This document shows, one piece after another, positions 34,962 to 44,847 of a stretch of 64,000 nt of DNA. Origin of the DNA: Candidatus Altimarinota bacterium (lineage in GTDB: Bacteria > Patescibacteriota > Gracilibacteria > BD1-5 > UBA6164); contig JAQVDN010000006.1 of the NCBI GenBank assembly GCA_028698305.1, forward strand, positions 1-64,000, read 5' to 3'. Every line of letters starts with the position of its first letter. Positions within the stretch are counted from its first letter, which is position 1. A program made the translations under genes and the position numbers. The notes under the pieces are model-generated. The model was not told the origin of the DNA. It saw nothing but the letters and a program-made list of their open reading frames with translations, and made no database searches.

Positions 34962-35834
34962 TTAAATTTGTTTAATAAGTTCTATAAGTTCATTTTTTTC
35001 TATTGACTCATTTGAATATTTTAATTTATTAAGTATAGAAATAATCTTTCATATCAACTGTTTATCAGTCAAATCACTTGGAATAAGTTCAAAAATCTCT
35101 TCATTTGATTTTTTTTCAATTTGTTCTATATAATACTTAGTTTTTATTTTTGTGATAAAGATTTTACTTATTTTCTCTACAAAATCTTCATCATCAATAG
35201 ATGGAAAATCTAAAATGTTATTTTGACCTAAATTGTTCTCTTCTTTTTTTATTTCTTCTATTGGCTTTTTATTATTTATTTTTGATATCAATTTTAAAAA
35301 TAAATCTGTTTTAAAATAATATAAATATAATACAAAAACAATTAAAAAAATAAGAAATCAATAAGAAATTAAGAAAAATATTTTATCACTGTCATTATCA
35401 TTTTTAAACCTTTCTACATTATTTTCCAATTTCTTAGATTCATCTACATTTATAGAAATAGAATTTGTTTCCTTTACTTCATTTTCAGCTTCTATGATTG
35501 CAGGTCATATAGTATAATTTCAAGTCTTTTTAGGACTGATAGTTAAATCTATAAAATCACTTGATTTGGTTTCTGTTTGTGTTTTTCAATCAATAATAAC
35601 TACATTGGAATTATAACTACTTGAAGAACTTTTTGATAAGATAACAAAATCACTTAATCATTTTATTTCTTTTATATTTATATCCTTTGTGTTATCATGA
35701 TCAACTTGTACTCTTATCTTTGTATAATCATTTAAATCAATATTATCTTTTGAAATTGATAATTTTGCATCAAAAGCATATGAGTTTCAAAAAAACAAAA
35801 ATAATAATACAATAAAAAATCATATTTTTTTCAT
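34962..35834 (-). CDS. BatD-like exported protein
   Basis: First gene of the Bat operon. 290 residues with a signal peptide (MKKIGFFIVLLFLFF), an extracytoplasmic beta-sandwich (AKLSISKDNIDLNDYTKIRV and ISPKKTGNYTIGPAIIEAEN, the BatD 'oxygen tolerance' pattern), one membrane helix (IFFLISYGFLIFLIVFVLY) and a charged cytoplasmic tail. Full BatD proteins have more repeats, so this is a short version. Confidence 0.78.
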
Positions 35835-35974
35835 ACAAAAAGTATTAAATAATAAGTAATCAAAATTATAATACTTTAATTTAAGAATTTGTTAAGAAAT
35901 TTTTTAAAATTAAAAGTAAAGTTTATTTTTAATTTTTTTTTATATAATAAAATTATTATTAAATTATATAAAAA

Positions 35975-37393
35975 ATGAGTTTAATTATATATTTATTATC
36001 ATTTCTAGAATGATTTGTTACATTGTCTATTGAAATAATAGCAATAAGAAAATTTACACCTATAGTTTGAGCAAATTCTATATCAACTTCTATTATATTA
36101 TGAGTTATATTACTTGCTTTATCATATGGTTATTATATATGATGAAAAAATAGTAAGAATAAAAATCAAGATGAGATTAAAGATAAGATTATTTTTAATT
36201 TATCTATATCTAGTGCTTTTTATTTATTTTTTACTTTTATATTTGATATATTTATATTATCAAAAATTTTAAATGCCACAGAAAATTATTTTATATCTAT
36301 TTTATTATCATCTTTTATACTATTTTTCATACCTATATTTTTAGCTAGTCAAACTATACCTTTATTATCTGAATTATTAAAATGAGATAATACTTGAGAA
36401 AAAATATGAAAACTTCTTTTTTTCTCCACAATTGGTTCATTTTTATGATCAGTTGTAACTTCTACAGTACTTTTTTCGAGTATAGGAGTAGAAAAATCCG
36501 CAACTCTAAATTCATTTATATTATCAAGTTTAGCTATTTGTCTTATATTTATAACTTATAAAAAAATAAAAATAAGTTATATTGTTGCTATTTTTACTTT
36601 TTTAATATCAATATTACTTTTAACAAATAAAGAAATCTTAAATAATAACATAATCTATAAAACATCTAATTCTTATCATAATTTAATTATTGCAAATATA
36701 GAAAATGATAAAAGAGTTTTTTTTCAAAATGCTTGATATGCTTCATGAATTGATTTAAATACTTGAAATAGTTTTTTTAAATACATAATAGAAATAAAAA
36801 ATAAACTTATAGAAAATAGATATGAAAATATAGCTATAATTTGAGCAGCTGGTTTTACACTACCAAATGAAATGAGTCAATTTGATTTTATAAAAAATAT
36901 AGATGTAGTAGATATAGATTGAAGTTTAAAAGAGATATCTGAAAAATATTTTTTGGAAAAAAATCTAAGTGATAAAATAAATTTTATAAATGAACCTTCT
37001 AGATATTTTCTACAAAATACTATTAAAAACAATAAAAAATATGATGCTATAGTTATAGACATATATCATTGAGATAGCTTACCACCTCAAACTCTTACTC
37101 TAGAATTTTTTCAAAATCTAAAAAAAATTTCAGAAAATATATATATAAATATGATAACTGATAATAATTTAAAAAGTGATTTTTCAAAAAAATTGTTAAA
37201 TACTATGGAGTCTTCTTTTTGAGAAATTTATTATAAAGATGTTAATCAATATAAACAAATAAACTCTAAAACTAACTTTGTAATGACAAACCTAAATCTA
37301 GAATGATACGAAAAATATAAAAAAGAAAATGATTTATGAATATATACTGATGATAAACATTCTATAGAAATAGATTTATATAAAACAAGATAA
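35975..37393 (+). CDS. membrane spermidine-synthase-like protein
   Basis: 472 residues in two parts. Residues 1-220 form about six hydrophobic helices (first MSLIIYLLSFLEGFVTLSIEIIAIR); residues 250-460 are a Rossmann methyltransferase-like fold as in spermidine synthases: IAIIGAAGFTLPNEM (motif I), VDIDGSLKEIS (acidic residues that bind the nucleotide-sulfur substrate), and YDAIVIDIYHGDSLPPQTLTLEFF, close to the DxxD..P gate of SpeE. Whether it makes polyamines is unclear: such membrane fusions are common in bacteria and mostly untested. Confidence 0.8.
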
Positions 37394-37483
37394 AAAAAGA
37401 AACTATAGAAACTAAAAATATGATTCAATCTCAAGCTCTAGCTTCACTTTCATTTAAAATTCTTATATCAAAACCAATATAAC

Positions 37484-37518
37484 AAAAATATAGAAAAATA
37501 AAAATCTTTCTATATTTT
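37484..37518 (-). terminator. terminator of the pirin gene
   Basis: AAAAATATAGAAA / TTTCTATATTTTT inverted repeat covering the pirin stop codon. Confidence 0.7.
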
Positions 37519-38205
37519 TACATCTATAATTACAAAATCACTATCTGTTTTTGAGATAAAATTATAATTACCTCAAACAGTATATCTTATCTGATCTCAA
37601 GATTTTAATATTTCTCAATCTATTTCTATTTCTCACTTATTTACATACAAAAATAATCCTCTTCTTTTTCATATTTTATAATCAAAACTATGACTTTTTT
37701 CAAATTGTCATCTATAAACATTTACATCACTATCAAGAAATCAAATTACATCATCTTTATTATTTGAAGCAAGTAGATTTAATTTATTTTTTACTAGATA
37801 AACTTTAAAATCTCTATAATTTGGTCTATTTCCTAAATGAATTGGAATAAACCAAATCTGAAAAAGATGAGCTTCACTATCACTAAGATTTTTTTCGCTA
37901 TGCAAGATTCAAGTTCCTGCAGACATAGTTTGTATATCTCAGTTTTTTATAGTAGCAGTATTTCCCAAATTATCACTATGTGTAATCTCTCAATTAAGCA
38001 TGATAGTTAATATCTCCATATTTGAATGTGGATGAAGTCAAAATCAAGAATTTCAAGATATATAATCATCATTAAATACTCTCATATTTCAAAATCACAT
38101 ATTTTCAGCATCAAAATATTCTGCAAACGAAAAAATATGGCGAGACCTAAGCCAACCATGATTTGCTTCATAAACGAGATTACTTTTTATTATTTGGTTT
38201 TTCAT
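37510..38205 (-). CDS. pirin family protein
   Basis: A double cupin of 231 residues. The N-terminal cupin has the metal-binding residues in FGLHPHSNMEILTIMLNGEITHSDN and the pirin block GDIQTMSAGTGILHSEKN, followed by FQIWFIP. Pirins are iron-binding proteins; some act as quercetin dioxygenases, others in redox or transcription control. Typical bacterial length. It stands alone between convergent or unrelated genes, so its role here is open. Confidence 0.92.
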
Positions 38206-38270
38206 AAATTTTTTTATAAGTTTTTACTATAAAAAGTATAGCTGAAAAATAGAAAATAGCAAGTAATAAA

Positions 38271-39107
38271 TTAATTTACAATTACTTTAAAAATTCAATT
38301 CTCTGTTTTTATATTTATATTTAAATTATGTAAAACAATTATTTTTTTAACTATTGATAATCATAATCAATATCATTGTCAATATTTAGAGTTATTTGCT
38401 TGATAAAAAATATCAAAAAGTTTATCTTGTTCTTCTTTTGTTATAAAAATATCTGTTTTATTTGATATTTCAAAACTATTTTTTGTGATTTTAATTATTA
38501 TTTTTTCATCTCAAATATTGTACTTAATTGCATTATCAATTAGATTTTTTATCAAAGTATCTAGTAAAACTTCATTTCAATTTACTATGAAATCTCATTT
38601 TGAATATAGTAATATTTTTTCATTTGTATATTTTTGAACAATACTTAAAAATGATACTTTTTTTAAAGAATTTAATTCATTTTTTTCACTTAAAAATAAT
38701 AAAGAATCTATTATTTTTTGCATATTTTCAATTTCTTCTGAACTTGATTTTATCAAATCTTTATCATATCATAAATCAAGTAATTCCAAATTTGTTTTAA
38801 TTATAGATAAAGGAGTTTTTATCTCATGAGCTAAGTTATGATTATAACTTTTAAGTTTTTCATTATGTTCTTCTATAGGTTTTATAGTTATCTTGGCTAA
38901 TACATAAGAGAAAAAATAAACTATAATAGTTAATATAAAAAATATTAGATATTTTGAAGTAGAATTTTTTCACATCATTCAATATCATGAAAAATTTCAT
39001 CACATATAATGATTATAATATGGAAAAATTGATGCTAATAAAATAGCAAAAAACAATAAAATAATTGATATTTTTATTGCTAATTTATGCTCTTTTGATA
39101 AATTCAT
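38271..39107 (-). CDS. sensor histidine kinase
   Basis: 278-residue kinase with two N-terminal membrane helices that enclose a very short external loop (YYNHYMGGNFSGYGMMGKN), so it may sense within the membrane or bind metal by the Met/His/Tyr-rich loop. Cytoplasmic motifs: H box NLAHEIKTPLSII (phospho-His), N box LIKNLIDNAIKYN, G2 box GYGLGLSIVKKI. Many glycines are TGA. It follows its response regulator by 10 bases on the same strand. Confidence 0.92.
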
Positions 39108-39117
39108 AATTTTAAAA

Positions 39118-39780
39118 TTATTCTATAATATAACCTACTCCCTTGATAGTTTTTATAAATGTTTTTGAAATTTTTTTTCTTATAACAGAAATATGTGCTT
39201 CTAAAGTAACAGATGACAAATTAAGATTTTCTTCTTGTTCTCACCAAACATGTTCCAAAATTTGAACCTTTGATTTAGGATATCATCTATTTATAGATAA
39301 AAATTCTATTATCAAATATTCTTTATTTGATAATTCTATCTCCTCTTTTTTCAAAAAAACTTTATGTTTTGATAAATTTATTTCTATTTCTCAAATATTA
39401 ATTATTTCTTGAAATTCCATATTTTTTCTTCTTGCAATTGATTTTATTCTAAGCTCTAATTCTTTTAATTCAAATGGTTTTGTTATATAATCATCAACTC
39501 ATAAATCAAACATTTCTACTTTATCATCAAGCATACTATTTGAAGTCAAAGCTATAACTGGGATATTATTACCTTGTTTTCTAAGTTTTACAATAAACTC
39601 TCTTCCATTCATTATAGGCATATTTATATCCAAAATTATTATGTCATAAATATTATATCTTATCTTTTCAAAAGCATCTAATCAATTAATTGCAGTTTCT
39701 GCTACATATCAAACTATTTTTAGATATTTAGATATATTTTCTCTGATTTTAGGATTATCTTCAATTATAAGTATTTTCAT
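39118..39780 (-). CDS. OmpR-family response regulator
   Basis: 220 residues. Receiver domain with acidic pocket (IIEDNPK), phosphoacceptor Asp in IIILDINMPIM, Thr/Lys in ALTSN and YITKPF; C-terminal winged helix with EIELSNKEYLIIEFL and ISVIRKKI, ending GVGYIIE. Partner of the kinase just downstream. A hairpin (39792-39823) separates it from the DUF2202 gene, so that gene is a candidate target rather than an operon member. Confidence 0.94.
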
Positions 39781-39791
39781 ATTCTCAAATA

Positions 39792-39823
39792 AAAAGTTAT
39801 TATACATTTAGTATAATAACTTT
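39792..39823 (-). terminator. terminator after the DUF2202 gene
   Basis: AAAGTTATTATA / TATAATAACTTT stem between the DUF2202 gene and the response regulator gene. Confidence 0.65.
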
Positions 39824-39844
39824 TAAGTTTAAAAGAAGTTTAAA

Positions 39845-40912
39845 TTATTCACTTATTTTTTCCAAAGCTAAATCTCTCAAAACTGAAAGCATAGCATTGT
39901 AATTTTGTTTTGTAATAGTAGTATAATTTTTAGTTTGTATTTCTTTAGATAACAAATCAATTTTTGATACCAAATTAGTTAATTCTGCATTATTCATTTT
40001 TGAAAGTGTTTTAGTATATCTTGTATCTATAGTATTTTTATATTTATTTTTAAGAGAATTAAAATTTGAATTAACTGCTCAATTTCATTTATTTGCATTT
40101 GAAGAATTTCACATAGATTGTCATTGATTTTTATTAGCTTCTTCTTTTGCGCAGTTTTCCTTTATAGAATTACTTGATGCTTGAGTTGGTAGAATAACTC
40201 ATTCTGATTCTAATTTTTCTGCCATTTTATATTTAAGTGTACCTCATTTTGTATTTACTTCATCTGAAGTTAAGTATTCACTGTAATCTATAGTAGTAGT
40301 TAATCATGCAATATTTATTGCACTTAAAAATCATCTTAAATGATTATATGATGCTCAACCAATATTTGTAAAAATTATTTTAAAATCAGTGTTATCAGTG
40401 GTTTTTATAGTTTCTGTTATATCTTCTATATCAAGCATTTCAATTTTAACTCAAACTTCAAGTGCTTTTAATAAACTAATAGATCCTTCAGCTTTTAAAG
40501 CATCAAATTCATCAGTTAATTCACCATATCAAGTTGGTACTTCTAAAGCATATCTATCAAGTAAAGATTTAACAGCATCTTTATGTTCTGTTTCTGAATC
40601 TGATATATTTTTAAAAACTTGTACTCCATATAATTCATAAAAATACATATACATATCATGAGCTAAAGATTCTTCACTATAACCATAATAAAGCATTTCT
40701 TTTTCTGCTTCACTTAATTCTTGAGTTTCTATTCATACAATCAAATCAGATGGATTATATTGTTGTTTTGATAAACTCATAGATCAAGTTTGTTGTCATT
40801 GTCATTGTCAATTTCACATACCATTTCCATTCATTGCATATGAATAATTAAAACCTAATCAAATTAATGAAATAGTAGCAATTGATGCTAATAAAATATT
40901 TTTTGTTTTCAT
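39845..40912 (-). CDS. secreted DUF2202 ferritin-like protein
   Basis: 355 residues with a signal peptide, then a Met/Gly/Gln-rich stretch (MNGNGMGNGQGQGQQ), then a DUF2202 four-helix domain: EESLAHDMYMYFYELYG, FKNISDSETEHKDAVKSLLD and GGASYNHLRGFLSAI contain the Glu and His residues arranged as in ferritin-like di-metal proteins. The C-terminal 110 residues are low-complexity and helical. Exported DUF2202 proteins often lie near metal- or stress-sensing systems; here a two-component pair is next to it. Metal binding is inferred. Confidence 0.85.
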
Positions 40913-41052
40913 ATATAAATATTTAAAAATTAAATTTAATCTCATTTGAGATATGCACATAATACAACTCAAGTTTAAATTAACTTTAAATTTTGATTTT
41001 TTATTTAAACAAATTATAATTAAATAAAATTATTAGCTTAAAATACATAAAA

Positions 41053-41526
41053 ATGAAACACACTATACTTAAAACACTAGATGATTTGTTTATAAATTAT
41101 GAAAACTATGAACATGAAGCTGTTTTTACTTGTGATGATGCAAAATGAGTAATAGTTCCAGGAAAAAGAGTAAAATCTCTACTTATAAGAAACAAAAATA
41201 AAACAAGATTTTATATGATTGTTTTATGAGATGAAAAGATGCTTGATGCAAACTCTCTTAGAAAAAAGCTATGAGAATCAAAAATAAGCTTTACAGATAG
41301 TGATACACTTTATTCATTAATTTGAGTAAGACCTGGTCATGTAAGTCCTTTTGCTCTGATAAAAAATAACGAAAAAAATATAAAAGTGATTTTTGATGCT
41401 TGACTAAAAGATATAATGGTATGATTTCATCCATGACAAAATGATAATACAACTGTTTTAAATATGTCTTGAGTTGAAAAATACTTAGATTTCTTAGGTT
41501 TTGAATATGAATATTTAGAAATATAG
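41053..41526 (+). CDS. YbaK/ProX-type aminoacyl-tRNA deacylase
   Basis: 157-residue trans-editing enzyme that removes a wrong amino acid from tRNA. Motifs of the ProXp/PrdX group: VIVPGKRVKSLLIRNKNKT with the conserved Lys, YMIVLGDEKML, LYSLIGVRPGHVSPFALI with the family's GxxPGxVSPF, and GFHPGQNDNTTVLN. Likely target is mischarged tRNA-Pro (Ala or Cys). Conserved glycines are TGA. A terminator follows. Confidence 0.9.
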
Positions 41527-41545
41527 ATTTTTTGTAAAAAACAAT

Positions 41546-41570
41546 AAAAAGGACTTTGAAAGTCCTTTTT
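41546..41570. terminator. bidirectional terminator
   Basis: AAAAAGGACT / AGTCCTTTTT stem with TTGAA loop between the deacylase gene and the convergent PspC-domain gene. Confidence 0.85.
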
Positions 41571-41571
41571 A

Positions 41572-43404
41572 TTACTTATTAATAAATTTCTCAATTAAAT
41601 CAGATTCTTTATAATATTTTCTATCAAAAATATCATCATCTAAAAACACATCAATTATAGAAAAATCTTTTAAAATCAATCAAGTTCAAGTTTCTTGTAT
41701 ATCAAAACTAGCATTTATACTTAAACTTTTGTCTCAAAAATCAACATAAACCTTATCTTCTTTTTCATCATGCCAGTATACACTATCTATCATCCAATCA
41801 GAATAAATTCAATAATCATTATAATATTTTCTCTTATAATTATCTTGATGTTTTAGAGGTATCAGATCTGAAAAATTTGATCTAATATAACTAGAATAAT
41901 AATTTCTTTTTCAATGAAGCAATTCAAAATCATCTGGGTTACATATAAAACTAGATTGTTCTTGACTATAAAAAACAGATTTATTTCAACAACTTGTATC
42001 CATATAAGAACTATATTTTTCATAATAATTACTTACTTTTGCATTTTCAAAATAGTGATAATATCATCTTACATTTATGCTTATTCATTGTGGAACATAT
42101 AAGATAAATTGTCTAAAAATAGGAGCAAAAGGAACTTTTTTTGAATAAATATTATTATTTTCAAAAGATAATTTTATGTTATTATCTAGATTTATAAGAG
42201 ATGGATTTATTATAGATTCTTTATAAGAACCAAATATATTTTCATCTCAATAAATAGTATTATTTATCTCTAGTTTTAGCTCACTTCAAGTTGAATTTAA
42301 TAGCTTTATACTACTTGCTCTAGATAATCAAAAATCAAGTCCTCTATTATTGTATGTATTTAAATCTAAGATAAAACTTCAACTATTTCATAAATTTATA
42401 CTTGATGATTGAACAATCTCATTTTTAGAATTGTATTTTTGAACTAAATCCAATGCTGTAGAAAAAAATAAAAATATTCATAAAAGCAAAGACAAAAATC
42501 AAGTTAACAATATATATTTATTTAGTATTTTTTTGTTTAAAGCATATGAAAAACTTGCCAATGAAAATATGATAAATGAAAATAGCGAAAATATAATACC
42601 ATACATAAGATAACTAGGTAAACTAGAAACAAAATCTATATTTTCTAAACTAAAATCTGTTAAATAAAAACTTAGTAAAACTAAAAATCATATAACAACA
42701 AATCATAGAAATACTCATATAAATCCAAAGAACAAAAATCTAAAAATAGGAAATATATTTTTTGTAATAAAGGTAAAAATATATTTAATTAATTTAAATA
42801 ATTTTTTTGTAACAAATGGAAATATATTTAAAAAACTAGCTGTTAGATTATAAATTCAGTTTCTAACTGCATAAACAATTTGTTTTCTAAAAAATGAATA
42901 AACACTATCTTCAGAATAATCTACTCACTTCAAAGGAAGTATGATTCAAGCAAGTATATATAACCAAATACTTAATCACAGAGGAAATATAAGAATCAAA
43001 AGTATGATCCTAACTGCAAGTTTAGAAATACCTATTTTCTCTCAAAGTGTTTTTGATATTCAAAGAAAAATAGCTTCCTCATTATCTCTAATCCAGCCAT
43101 TTTTTTCTAGATTGATAAAAAATAAATCTGATTTAATTTCTTTTTCTGTATCTATTTTTTCATTTAAATAATCAGAAAATATCACTTCTGGTTCTCATAC
43201 TTCTTTTAAAATTCTAATTATCTTTAAATCATTTGGCTTTTTTTCTATAGACAATTTTTCGAAAACCATTTCTTCTATATCAAGATAAAGTTCATTTTCT
43301 ATACTATGTTTTTCTACAAATTTCTTTATTTTTTTAAGATAAGTATTTACTAAATCTTTTTGTTTATCTGAAAGTTTCAGTTTATATTTTTCAAATTTAT
43401 CCAT
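41572..43404 (-). CDS. PspC-domain membrane protein
   Basis: 610 residues. The N-terminal 70 residues are helical and charged as in HAAS/DUF1700-type partners of PadR regulators. Then a PspC domain (ISKTLGEKIGISKLAVRIIL, then LSIWLYILAGIILP), several more membrane helices (RFLFFGFIGVFLGFVVIG and others) and an extracytoplasmic C-terminal half of beta type with many Asn, Ser and Tyr, like the DUF4097/adhesin-type domains seen after PspC. It is 19 bases downstream of the padR gene, the usual arrangement for envelope-stress modules. Confidence 0.82.
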
Positions 43405-43423
43405 ATTTATTTATTATATTTTA

Positions 43424-43744
43424 TTATTTTTTAAGTATTTTTTGTATAGAGTTTTTTATATCTACCCAATTTTTTTCCATCAAGACTAGCATATCTGCTC
43501 AATCTTGAGTGAGATTATAATATTTTCTTGGATGTCATGAGTCTGATTCAATCCAATAATAATTTATCAAATTATCTGTTTTGAGACGAGATAACAAAGG
43601 ATATATAGTTCCCTCTGCGACTATCAAATCTCATGATTTAAGTATACTTATAATCTCAGCACCATATATATCTCATTTAGATATAATTCACAAGATTATG
43701 TATTCTAAAATCCCCTTTCTCATCTGAGTTGAAATCTTTTCCAT
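43424..43744 (-). CDS. PadR family transcriptional regulator
   Basis: 106 residues, a single winged helix: MRKGILEYIILGIISKGDIYGAEII, then EGTIYPLLSRLKTDNLI and the wing residues RKYYNLTQDG are the PadR signature. The short form without a long C-terminal helix is typical of PadR subfamily 2, which dimerises and represses its own operon. Two of the conserved glycines (GDIYG, GHPRKYY) use TGA. It is followed by the PspC-domain gene. Confidence 0.92.
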
Positions 43745-43750
43745 TTTTAT

Positions 43751-43802
43751 AATATTACTATGTATTACAAGGTAATATTATTTTAAAAATATTTTTTGTC
43801 AA
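43751..43802 (-). promoter_or_regulatory. padR promoter with palindromic operator
   Basis: On the minus strand TTGACA (43797-43802), 16-bp spacer, TAATAT (43775-43780). The perfect inverted repeat TATTAC-AAG-GTAATA (43763-43777) covers the start-site side of the -10 box, and a second copy of the half site gives AATATTAC (43751-43758) against GTAATATT (43772-43779). Position and symmetry fit autoregulation by PadR. Confidence 0.6.
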
Positions 43803-43864
43803 TAAATTTATATAAAATGAAAAAATAAATACAATTATATAGATTTAAAATTAAAACCTATTTT

Positions 43865-44182
43865 ATGGAAAACAATGAATTGACTCCAGAAGAAATAAAA
43901 CAAAAAAAAGCACTTATAAAAAAGATAGTTTTTATAACTATCTTGCTTGATATACTTATAATTTACTTTGCTGTATATTTCTTTGTATTTAAAAAAGAAA
44001 CTCCTATTGAAACTCAAACTGTTTCTATACAAAACTATACTATAGCTGAAACTTTAGATGTTTCTTGTAACATAGATAGTGATTGTGAAACTCCTATGGA
44101 TTATATGATTCGCTCAAATTGTCCTTATACTTCGAAGTGTTTAGAAAAAAAATGTAGTGTAGTTTGTCCTGAGACTAGATAA
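43865..44182 (+). CDS. membrane-anchored small protein with six-Cys C-terminal motif
   Basis: 105 residues: acidic N-terminus, one transmembrane helix (IVFITILLDILIIYFAVYFFVF) and an exported tail with the pattern C-x4-D-C-x3-P-M-x9-C-P-Y-x3-C-x4-C-x3-C (SDCETPMDYMIRSNCPYTSKC). A near copy of this motif occurs in the lipoprotein at 59339-60691 (SDCELPMEYAIKSNCPYTVKC). The cysteines probably form disulfides outside the cell. It has no TGA codon and is complete under any code. Own terminator follows. Confidence 0.78.
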   Translation: MENNELTPEEIKQKKALIKKIVFITILLDILIIYFAVYFFVFKKETPIETQTVSIQNYTIAETLDVSCNIDSDCETPMDYMIRSNCPYTSKCLEKKCSVVCPETR

Positions 44183-44183
44183 T

Positions 44184-44210
44184 AAAAAAGATAGCAAAGC
44201 TATCTTTTTT
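44184..44210 (+). terminator. terminator after the six-Cys protein gene
   Basis: AAAAAAGATAGC-AAA-GCTATCTTTTTT, also usable by the convergent gene that ends at 44210. Confidence 0.85.
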
Positions 44211-44725
44211 TAATTTAGATTTTTATAACTACTTTTTGAAACTTCTCCATTTACAAGCTCATAATTTCAAGGAAAATTTTTAAAATCAGCAAGTATCTTA
44301 TCAAATGGATTTATATTGTTTTTTATTATATATTTTTTAGTTTCATTTATATAATCAAGTGCTATATTGTAGTAAATATTATAATGAGTCATATAATATC
44401 ATCCTAATTGTTCTTTGAGTATAAGAATCTTTTCTAGGATTATATATTCCCTTTCTGAAATTTCAAAACCACAATAGTTACTTTTAAAAATAAATCATTT
44501 TAAATAATTACTTTTTAAGTCACTTAATCTATAATTTTTGAAAATATATTCTAAAACTTGTAACAAAATCTTTTTTTCACTAAACCTTATTTGATTTAGA
44601 TCTATATTTTCTAGCTCTATCAAAAATAGAATTATATTGTTATTTTCTCTATAATCAGAGAAAAAACTATGGAAATTGTAATATCTAGAAGCCTTTAGCC
44701 TCTCAAAATTTCTTTTTACTCACAT
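44210..44725 (-). CDS. hypothetical protein (171 aa)
   Basis: Not recognised. 171 residues, starting MGVKRNFERLKASRYY, with many aromatic and Ile/Asn residues and alternating helices (LLQVLEYIFKNYRLSDLKSNYLKG), no signal peptide, no clear membrane segment. It contains TGA codons (GVKRN, FPGNYELVNG) and the reading frame is intact, so it appears to be a real gene. It is next to hsdR but separated by 120 bases. Confidence 0.6.
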
Positions 44726-44847
44726 AAAAACAAAAAAATTACAAAAATAAAAACTCTGTTTTTAAGTGTATCATTTTTGTAATCATTTTGGCAAAAATTT
44801 TGAGTTGACGAAGTGGGAAAAGTGAGTTTAGGTAATTATTTATTATT

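Noticed and set aside
44726-44847. Gap between the 171-aa gene and hsdR
   Set aside because: No gene, hairpin or promoter that I could support; a G-rich stretch near 44800 was considered but shows no structure.
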